This document shows, piece after piece, positions 57,911 to 64,000 of a stretch of DNA of 64,000 nucleotides (its first letter is position 1; the number at the start of each line of letters is the position of its first letter). The notes beneath the pieces were generated by a model. The model did no database searches. It was not told the DNA's origin and was given only the letters and a program-made list of their open reading frames with translations. Made by a program: the position numbers and the translations under genes. The stretch is from Achromobacter xylosoxidans (GTDB taxonomy: Bacteria > Pseudomonadota > Gammaproteobacteria > Burkholderiales > Burkholderiaceae_B), in NCBI RefSeq assembly GCF_014490035.1, contig NZ_CP061008.1, forward strand, positions 5,208,001 through 5,272,000. Direction: 5' to 3'.

Positions 57911-60900
57911 ATGGCGCGTTTTTTTATCGATCGCCCCGTCTTCGCCTGGGTGATCTCGCTGCTGATCGTGCTGATCGGCATTCTGTCGATCCGCGCGCTG
58001 CCGGTGGCGCAGTATCCGGACATCGCTCCGCCGGTGGTCAACGTCGGCGCCAGCTATCCCGGCGCCTCGGCCAAGGTGGTCGAAGAGGCGGTCACCGCCA
58101 TCATCGAACGCGAGATGAACGGCGCTCCGGGGCTGATGTACACCTCGTCCAGCAGCGACTCGACGGGCTGGGCCAGCATCAACCTGACCTTCAAGCAAGG
58201 CACCAATCCGGACCTGGCGGCCGTGGAAGTGCAGAACCGCCTGAAGGCGGTGGAGCCGCGCCTGCCCGAATCGGTGCGCCGCGACGGCGTGCGCGTGGAG
58301 AAGGCGGCCGACAACATCCAGCTGGTGGTGTCGCTGAAATCGGACGGCGGCCTGGATGACATCCAGCTGGGCGAGCTGGCTGCCTCCAACGTGCTGCAGG
58401 CGCTGCGCCGCGTGGAAGGCGTGGGCAAGGTGCAGTTGTTCGGCGCGGAAGCCGCCATGCGCATCTGGCCGGATCCCGCCAAGCTGACGGCCATGTCCCT
58501 GACCCCGGGCGACATCGTCTCTGCCTTGCGCAGCCACAACGCGCGCGTCACCATCGGCGAACTGGGCAACCAGGCCGTGCCGAAGGACGCTCCGCTGAAC
58601 GCCAGCATCGTCGCCGGCGAGTCGCTGCGCACGCCCGAGCAGTTCGGCAACATTCCGCTGCGCGCGCAGCCGGGCGGCGCCACGTTGCGCCTGAAGGACG
58701 TGGCGCGGGTCGAACTGGGCGGCACCGACTATATGTACCTGTCGCGCGTGAACGGCATGACCGGCACGGGCCTGGGCATCAAGCTGGCGCCGGGTTCGAA
58801 CGCGGTGGACACGACCAAGCGGATCCGCGCGACCATGCAGGAGCTGGCCCAGTACTTCCCGCCGGGCGTGACCTGGGACATCCCCTACGAGACCTCCACC
58901 TTCGTGGAGATTTCGATCAGAAAGGTGCTGATGACCCTGCTGGAAGCCGTGGCCCTGGTGTTCTGCGTGATGTATCTGTTCATGCAGAACTTCCGCGCCA
59001 CGCTGATTCCGACGCTGGTCGTGCCGGTGGCGCTGCTGGGCACGCTGGGCGTGATGCTGGGACTGGGCTATTCCATCAACGTGCTGACGATGTTCGGCAT
59101 GGTGCTGGCCATCGGCATCCTGGTCGACGACGCCATCGTGGTGGTGGAGAACGTCGAACGCATCATGGCCGAGGAAGGCTTGTCGCCGCGCGAGGCCACG
59201 GTCAAGGCCATGGGCCAGATCAGCGGCGCCATCGTGGGCATCACGGTGGTGCTGGTGTCGGTGTTCGTCCCCATGGCCTTCTTTGACGGCGCGGTGGGCA
59301 ACATCTATCGCCAGTTCGCCGTGACGCTGGCCGTGTCGATCGCCTTCTCGGCCTTCCTGGCGCTGTCGCTGACGCCGGCGCTGTGCGCCAGCATGCTCAA
59401 GCCCATCGCCGCCGGCCACCACGAGAAGCGCGGTTTCTTCGGCTGGTTCAACCGGGCCTTCGCGCGCCTGACCGCGCGCTACACCGCCCGGGTGTCGGGC
59501 GTGCTGGCCCGTCCGGTGCGCTTCGGCCTGGCCTATCTGGCGGTGATCGCCGCGGTGGCGCTGCTGTTCGCGCGCCTGCCCTCTTCTTTCCTGCCGGACG
59601 AAGACCAGGGCAGCTTCATGGCCATGGTCATCCTGCCCCAGGGTTCGCCGCAAGCCGAAACCATGGCGATGGTGAAGGAGGTCGAGCGCTACATGATGGA
59701 GCACGAGCCCGTCGAGTACGTGTATTCGGTCAACGGCTTCAGCAACTACGGCAGCGGACCGAACTCGGCCATGTTCTTCGTCACGCTGAAGGACTGGAAG
59801 CAGCGCAGCGGCGCCGACCTGCACGTGAACGCGGTGGTGGAACGCATCAACGCCGCCTTCGCCGACCGCAAGAACGTCATGGTGCATGCGCTGAACTCCC
59901 CGCCGCTGCCGGACCTGGGCTCCACTTCGGGCTTCGACTTCCGCCTGCAGGACCGCGCCGGGCTGGGCTACGAAGCCCTGACCCAGGCGCGCCAGCAATT
60001 GCTGGCGGCGGCGGCCAAGCATCCCGCGCTGACCGAGGTCGTCTTCGCGGGCCAGGAAGAAGCGCCGCAGCTGGAGCTGCGCGTCGACCGCGACAAGGCC
60101 CAGGCCATGGGCGTGCCGCTGGACGAGATCAACACGGCGCTGGCGGTCATGTACGGCTCGGACTACATCGGCGACTTCATGCTCAATGGCCAGGTGCGGC
60201 GCGTAACCGTGCAGGCTGACGGCAAGAGCCGCGTCGACATGGAAGACGTGTCGCGCCTGCACGTGCGCAACCTGCAGGGGCAGATGGTGCCGCTGTCGGC
60301 CTTCGCCACCCTGAAATGGTCGATGGGACCGCCGCAGCTCAACCGCTACAACGGCTTCCCCTCGTTCACCATCAACGGTTCGGCCGCCCCTGGACACAGT
60401 AGCGGCGAGGCCATGCGCGCCATCGAGACGCTGGCGGCCGAACTGCCGCGCGGCATCGGCTTCGACTGGTCGGGACAGTCCTATGAGGAACGGCTGTCCG
60501 GCAACCAGGCGCTGGTGCTGTTCGCGCTGTCGGTGCTGGTCGTGTTCCTGGCGCTGGCCGCGCTGTATGAAAGCTGGTCCATCCCGCTGGCGGTGATCCT
60601 GGTGGTGCCGCTGGGCGTGATCGGCGCAGTGCTGGGCGTGACGCTGCGCGGCATGCCCAACGACATCTACTTCAAGGTCGGCCTCATCGCCACCATCGGG
60701 CTGTCGGCCAAGAACGCGATCCTGATCGTGGAAGTGGCCAAGGACCTGGTGCGCGACGGCCAGGGCATCGTGTCGGCCACGCTGGAGGCCGCGAGGCTGC
60801 GGCTGCGGCCCATCGTGATGACCTCGCTGGCCTTCGGCGTGGGCGTGCTGCCCCTGGCGCTGGCCACCGGCGCGGCCTCGGGCGCCCAGGCCGCGATCGG

Positions 60901-61048
60901 CACGGGCGTGCTGGGCGGCATCGTCACGGCGACGGTGCTGGCCATCTTCCTGGTGCCGCTCTTCTTTTTGATCGTGGGCCGCGCGCTGGGCATGCGCGTG
61001 CGCCCCTCGCGTCCGCAAGGCCGCGAAACGCTGGAGACCACGCCATGA
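57911..61048 (+). CDS. axyY: RND multidrug efflux transporter AxyY (MexY-type)
   Basis: A 1045-residue HAE1-family proton-driven pump with 12 transmembrane helices and two large periplasmic loops. Proton-relay Asp406 and Asp407 lie in GILVDDAIVVVENVER; the partner Lys is in IGLSAKNAILIVEVAKD. The opening MARFFIDRPVFAWVISLLIV and segments such as NSPPLPDLGSTSGFDFRLQD follow MexY more closely than MexB or AcrB. Such pumps export aminoglycosides, macrolides, tetracyclines and fluoroquinolones, and AxyXY-OprZ underlies innate aminoglycoside resistance in Achromobacter. The stop overlaps the oprZ start by four bases. Confidence 0.94.
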   Translation: MARFFIDRPVFAWVISLLIVLIGILSIRALPVAQYPDIAPPVVNVGASYPGASAKVVEEAVTAIIEREMNGAPGLMYTSSSSDSTGWASINLTFKQGTNPDLAAVEVQNRLKAVEPRLPESVRRDGVRVEKAADNIQLVVSLKSDGGLDDIQLGELAASNVLQALRRVEGVGKVQLFGAEAAMRIWPDPAKLTAMSLTPGDIVSALRSHNARVTIGELGNQAVPKDAPLNASIVAGESLRTPEQFGNIPLRAQPGGATLRLKDVARVELGGTDYMYLSRVNGMTGTGLGIKLAPGSNAVDTTKRIRATMQELAQYFPPGVTWDIPYETSTFVEISIRKVLMTLLEAVALVFCVMYLFMQNFRATLIPTLVVPVALLGTLGVMLGLGYSINVLTMFGMVLAIGILVDDAIVVVENVERIMAEEGLSPREATVKAMGQISGAIVGITVVLVSVFVPMAFFDGAVGNIYRQFAVTLAVSIAFSAFLALSLTPALCASMLKPIAAGHHEKRGFFGWFNRAFARLTARYTARVSGVLARPVRFGLAYLAVIAAVALLFARLPSSFLPDEDQGSFMAMVILPQGSPQAETMAMVKEVERYMMEHEPVEYVYSVNGFSNYGSGPNSAMFFVTLKDWKQRSGADLHVNAVVERINAAFADRKNVMVHALNSPPLPDLGSTSGFDFRLQDRAGLGYEALTQARQQLLAAAAKHPALTEVVFAGQEEAPQLELRVDRDKAQAMGVPLDEINTALAVMYGSDYIGDFMLNGQVRRVTVQADGKSRVDMEDVSRLHVRNLQGQMVPLSAFATLKWSMGPPQLNRYNGFPSFTINGSAAPGHSSGEAMRAIETLAAELPRGIGFDWSGQSYEERLSGNQALVLFALSVLVVFLALAALYESWSIPLAVILVVPLGVIGAVLGVTLRGMPNDIYFKVGLIATIGLSAKNAILIVEVAKDLVRDGQGIVSATLEAARLRLRPIVMTSLAFGVGVLPLALATGAASGAQAAIGTGVLGGIVTATVLAIFLVPLFFLIVGRALGMRVRPSRPQGRETLETTP

Positions 61049-62427
61049 AGGCTATGGCAATGACCCTGCTTGCGCTGGCCCTGGCCGGCTGCTCGCTGGC
61101 CCCCAAGTACGAACGGCCGGCTGCGCCGGTCCCGCAGGCCTATGACACGCCCGACGCGCAAGGGCTGGCGGCCATGCCGCAGGACTGGCGCGATTACTTC
61201 AACGACCCGGCGCTGCAGGCCTGGATCGCCGCCGCCTTGGAGAACAACCGCAACCTGCGGGTGGCGGCGCTGCGCATCCAGGAAGCCCGGGCGCTGTACG
61301 GCGTGCAGCAGGCCGACCGCCTGCCGTCCATCGACGGCACGGGCGAGTTCAGTCGCGGACGCGGCGCGGAACCCGGCCAGCCGCGCATGCCGGTGGCGGA
61401 CCGCTACCGTGCCGCCGTGGGCATCGCGGCCTTCGAGCTGGATTTCTTCGGCCGCGTCAAAAGCCTGAGCGACGCCGCGTTGTCGCGCTACCTGGCCAGC
61501 GAGGAAGCGCACCGCGCCGCCACGCTGTCGCTGGTGTCGGAGACGGCCACGGCTTACTTCAACCAGCGCTCGCTGGCGGAACAGCTGCGCCTGACCGAGA
61601 GCACGTTGGCGTTGCGCGAGGCCTCGCTCAAGCTCACCCAGCGCCGCTACGACGCCGGGCTGGAAACGGCCGTGGGGCTGCGCACCTCGCAGATGCTGGT
61701 GGAGTCCTCGCGCGCCACGCATGCCGAACTGAGCCGGGAATACCGCCAGTCCGTGCATACGCTGGGCATACTGGCGGGAGACTTTTCCCTGCCGCCCGAC
61801 ACCGATGCCGTCACGCTGGAAAGCCAGAGCCTGACGCCGCTGGCCGCGGGCCTGCCCTCCGCCCTGCTGATCCGTCGTCCGGACCTGCGCCAGGCCGAGG
61901 ACACGCTACGGGCCGCCAACGCCGACATCGGCGCGGCGCGCGCGGCGTTTTTCCCATCGGTGCAGCTGACCACCGACATCGGCATCACGGCCGGCAGCTT
62001 CTCGGACCTGTTCGGCTCTGGCACCGGCACCTGGACCTTCGCGCCCAAGCTGACCCTGCCCATCTTCAACGCCGGGCGCAACAGCGCCAACCTGTCGCTG
62101 GCGGAAACGCGCAAGGACATCGCGGTGGCCCAGTACGAGGGCAGCATCCAGCAGGCCTTCCGCGAAGTGGCCGACGCGCTGTCCGCGCGCGACACGCTGC
62201 GCGCCCAGATCGACGCCCAGCGCAAGGTGCGCGACGCCGACCGCGACCGCCAGCGCCTGACCGAAAGGCGCTACGAGCGCGGCGTGGCGAGCTATCTGGA
62301 AATGCTGGAAGCGCAACGCAGCCTGTTCGAATCCGAACAGGAGTTCATCCGGCTGCAGCAGCGCCGGCTGGTCAACGCGGTGGAGTTGTACAAGGCGCTG
62401 GGCGGCTGGGAGCAGCCCGGATCCTGA
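61045..62427 (+). CDS. oprZ: Outer membrane efflux channel OprZ
   Basis: A 460-residue TolC/OprM-family outer membrane factor. A lipoprotein signal ends at Cys16 (LALAGCSLAPKYERP). Two repeated halves follow, each ending in RRPDLRQAEDTLRAANADIGAARAAFFPS-type and YERGVASYLEMLEAQRSL motifs that build the trimeric beta-barrel and periplasmic tunnel. It completes the tripartite pump, unlike mexXY of Pseudomonas aeruginosa, which borrows OprM. Its ATG overlaps the axyY stop. It converges on the next gene with only 4 bp between stops. Confidence 0.93.
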   Translation: MKAMAMTLLALALAGCSLAPKYERPAAPVPQAYDTPDAQGLAAMPQDWRDYFNDPALQAWIAAALENNRNLRVAALRIQEARALYGVQQADRLPSIDGTGEFSRGRGAEPGQPRMPVADRYRAAVGIAAFELDFFGRVKSLSDAALSRYLASEEAHRAATLSLVSETATAYFNQRSLAEQLRLTESTLALREASLKLTQRRYDAGLETAVGLRTSQMLVESSRATHAELSREYRQSVHTLGILAGDFSLPPDTDAVTLESQSLTPLAAGLPSALLIRRPDLRQAEDTLRAANADIGAARAAFFPSVQLTTDIGITAGSFSDLFGSGTGTWTFAPKLTLPIFNAGRNSANLSLAETRKDIAVAQYEGSIQQAFREVADALSARDTLRAQIDAQRKVRDADRDRQRLTERRYERGVASYLEMLEAQRSLFESEQEFIRLQQRRLVNAVELYKALGGWEQPGS

Positions 62428-62431
62428 CGGA

Positions 62432-63088
62432 TCAGTCAGCCTTGTCGATGCGGTAGGCGCAGCGGCGCGCGCCCGCGAGGATGTGCTCTTCGCGCCGCAC
62501 CCGGACCTCTGCTCCGAGCACCTTATGGAAGAGTTCCAGCTCGCTGCGGCAAAAGCCCATACAGGCTTTGGCCGCGGAGCAGATCGGGCAGTGGTTCTCG
62601 ATGAAGAGGAAGTCCGCGCCATCCTTGCGCAGCTCGGCCATGTAGCCTTCGGCGCAGCGGACTTCCACCAGCCGCTCCAGCCTTTCCTTCAGGCTGCGGG
62701 CGCCCTGCATGGCCTGGCGATAGCCGTTGAGCATGGCGGTTTCGCGCGCCTGGATCAGTTTTTCGATGCCCTCTTCGCCGAACACCTGGCGCACGGCGCC
62801 CAGCATCTGTACCGTCATTTCGGCATGCGTGTCCGGAAAGCGCCCGTTTCCGGCATCGGTCAGAAACCAGATCTGCGTGGGCCGGCCGCGGCCCGCGCTG
62901 TGGCTTTCGGAATCCACCAGTCCTTCCGCATGCAAGCGCGTCATCTGCTGACGCACCGCCTCGGCCGTCACGTCCAAGGTCTTGGCAATGACGGCGACGG
63001 ATTGCGGGCCGCGCGTCTTCAGGGTCATGAGCACGCGGTCGGCGGGCTGATGCTCCCAGACCACGGGATGGGACGGACTGTCAGACAT
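62432..63088 (-). CDS. SufR-like winged-helix regulator with a cysteine cluster
   Basis: A 218-residue regulator of the COG2345/SufR type. The N-terminal winged helix (about 15-75) has SVAVIAKTLDVTAEAVRQQM and the wing GRGRPTQIWFLTDAG. The C-terminal domain holds Cys145, Cys167, Cys170, Cys176, Cys180 and Cys210 (NHCPICSAAKACMGFC, then ARRCAYRI), a pattern that binds an iron-sulfur cluster in SufR-like proteins. The open frame reaches 63184, but the ATG at 63088 gives the family start. It may sense redox or iron state. It lies between two efflux loci, downstream of the outer membrane gene at 63142 on the same strand. Confidence 0.82.
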   Translation of the reverse strand: MSDSPSHPVVWEHQPADRVLMTLKTRGPQSVAVIAKTLDVTAEAVRQQMTRLHAEGLVDSESHSAGRGRPTQIWFLTDAGNGRFPDTHAEMTVQMLGAVRQVFGEEGIEKLIQARETAMLNGYRQAMQGARSLKERLERLVEVRCAEGYMAELRKDGADFLFIENHCPICSAAKACMGFCRSELELFHKVLGAEVRVRREEHILAGARRCAYRIDKAD

Positions 63089-63141
63089 GAATGTGGAGTC
63101 TCCGGTTGTTTGCCTATGGTGCCATGAACCGCGGTTGCCAG

Positions 63142-64000
63142 TCAGCCGGAAGCCGCCTGCGGGTCGGCGGCCGGCGCTTCCCATCCGCCTCCCAGCGCCT
63201 TGTACAGCGTAATCAGGCGGGTATAGGACTCGGTTTCGGCCACGGCCACGGCGTCCTGGGCGCGCAAAAGCGTACGCTGCGCATCCAGCACCGTCAAATA
63301 CGGAGTGCTGCCTTCGCGGTAGCGCAGTTGCGCCAGTTCCGCCGCCCTGCCGCTGTGCGCGGCCGCCTGCGCCAGGCTGCCCAGGCGCTGCTGGGTCTGG
63401 CCGTATTCCGTCAGCGCCGATTCCAGTTCCTCGACCGCCCGCAGCACGGTCAGTTCATAGCTGGCGACGGCGCCGTCCGCGCGCGCCACCGCGCCGCGCT
63501 TGCGCGCCAGCGCCGTGGGCAGGTGGAAGGCAGGCCAGTTGGCCGTGGCCGCCACGCTGAACGCGCGGCTGGCCGATGAGCCGAAATCCGCGCCGCGCAG
63601 GGCGACAAAGCCCAGGAATCCGCCCAGGTCGATGCGCGGATACAGTTCGGCGGTCGCCACGCCCACGTCGGCGTTGGCAGCGGCCATGCCGCGCTCGGCC
63701 GCCAGCACGTCCGGGCGCCGCGACAGCAAGGCGCTCACGTCGCCGATCGGCAGGCGGGTGTCCAGGGGAGCCAGCGCCTTGCCCGCATCGAGCTCGCCCA
63801 GCTCCACCGGGCGCAGGCCCGCCAGCACGGCGATCCGGTACTGCGCCAGCCGCCGGGCCGCGATCTGCACCGGCACGCTGGCCTGCACGGTCTCCAGTTC
63901 GGCGCGCGCGCTGGCCAGGTCGCCTTCGTCGCCACGGCCAGCCGACACCATGGCCTGGATCACGCGCAGGCTGTCGCGCTGGCTCTGCAGGTTGGCGCGC
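63142..64000 (-). CDS. Outer membrane efflux lipoprotein (NodT/OprM family), C-terminal part
   Basis: The 3' part of a second TolC/OprM-family channel gene, open to the right edge. About 286 residues are visible. SRRPDVLAAERGMAAANADVGVATAELYPRIDL is the second-repeat signature, and RYREGSTPYLTVLDAQRTLLRAQDA is the closing coiled-coil motif. The C-terminal LITLYKALGGGWEAP is complete. It is distinct from oprZ and is read in the opposite direction, so it probably ends a separate leftward efflux operon. The SufR-like regulator gene starts 54 bp after its stop and could be co-transcribed. Confidence 0.88.
   Translation of the reverse strand, partial: RANLQSQRDSLRVIQAMVSAGRGDEGDLASARAELETVQASVPVQIAARRLAQYRIAVLAGLRPVELGELDAGKALAPLDTRLPIGDVSALLSRRPDVLAAERGMAAANADVGVATAELYPRIDLGGFLGFVALRGADFGSSASRAFSVAATANWPAFHLPTALARKRGAVARADGAVASYELTVLRAVEELESALTEYGQTQQRLGSLAQAAAHSGRAAELAQLRYREGSTPYLTVLDAQRTLLRAQDAVAVAETESYTRLITLYKALGGGWEAPAADPQAASG

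Noticed and set aside
56738-61018. A 1426-codon open frame antisense to axyX-axyY
   Set aside because: Same mirror effect; composition is low complexity (His, Gln, Arg, Gly) and no start signal or family motif is present.

Overview
The window is high-GC, densely coded chromosome from a betaproteobacterium of the family Alcaligenaceae, most likely Achromobacter. The strongest pointer is the right-hand end: a TetR repressor gene divergent from a MexXY-type RND pump that has its own outer membrane channel. This is the axyZ / axyX-axyY-oprZ arrangement known from aminoglycoside-resistant Achromobacter species. The single-block nuoA-N operon with a DUF2818 gene at its end, the tsaB-rimI fusion and the RisA/RisS-like OmpR/EnvZ pair fit the same family. 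No prophage, insertion sequence, CRISPR array, rRNA or tRNA was seen; this is core chromosome with small accessory catabolic and efflux clusters.

Layout. (1) 1-310: 3' end of a parvulin-type prolyl isomerase gene. (2) 393-5349: an uncharacterised catabolic cluster (alpha/beta hydrolase, TauD-type dioxygenase, M24 peptidase-like enzyme, Bug/TctC binding protein) divergent from an IclR regulator, with a near-perfect 26-bp palindrome between them. (3) 5372-12143: smc-zipA-ligA, chromosome and division genes read leftward. (4) 12442-16061: lplT, facing a family 4 uracil-DNA glycosylase and a fused TsaB-RimI protein. (5) 16204-19564: the OmpR/EnvZ-type two-component system followed by ahpC-ahpD peroxide defence genes. 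(6) 19640-27436: an exported DUF4344 metallopeptidase fused to a degenerate rhodanese domain, the isoprenoid pair ispD-ispF, and mfd-serB; ispD and mfd are back to back with almost no leader. (7) 27525-30135: a catecholate-type TonB-dependent receptor and a structured non-coding stretch. (8) 30136-45170: the complete 14-gene respiratory complex I operon, ending in DUF2818. (9) 45462-48551: a general porin, then a TetR / thioesterase / truncated Rossmann-protein operon. (10) 48522-51083: a lipid-phosphate operon (DAG kinase, phosphoesterase, PAP2). (11) 51163-55756: a LysR regulator, an orphan peptide-type binding protein and a cytoplasmic gamma-glutamyltransferase. (12) 55831-64000: axyZ, axyXY-oprZ, a SufR-like cysteine-rich regulator and the 3' end of a second outer membrane efflux gene.

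How the parts work together. Complex I and the porin are housekeeping energy and permeability functions. AhpC is the peroxide reductase and AhpD its likely reductant. The AxyXY-OprZ tripartite pump exports drugs under repression by AxyZ. The catabolic clusters appear to couple uptake (binding proteins), hydrolysis or oxidation, and local regulators, but their substrates cannot be read from the sequence.

The least explained items are the IclR-controlled cluster with an M24 protein lacking one metal ligand, the DUF4344-rhodanese fusion, the truncated Rossmann gene, and the tandem 11-bp repeat in front of the TonB receptor.
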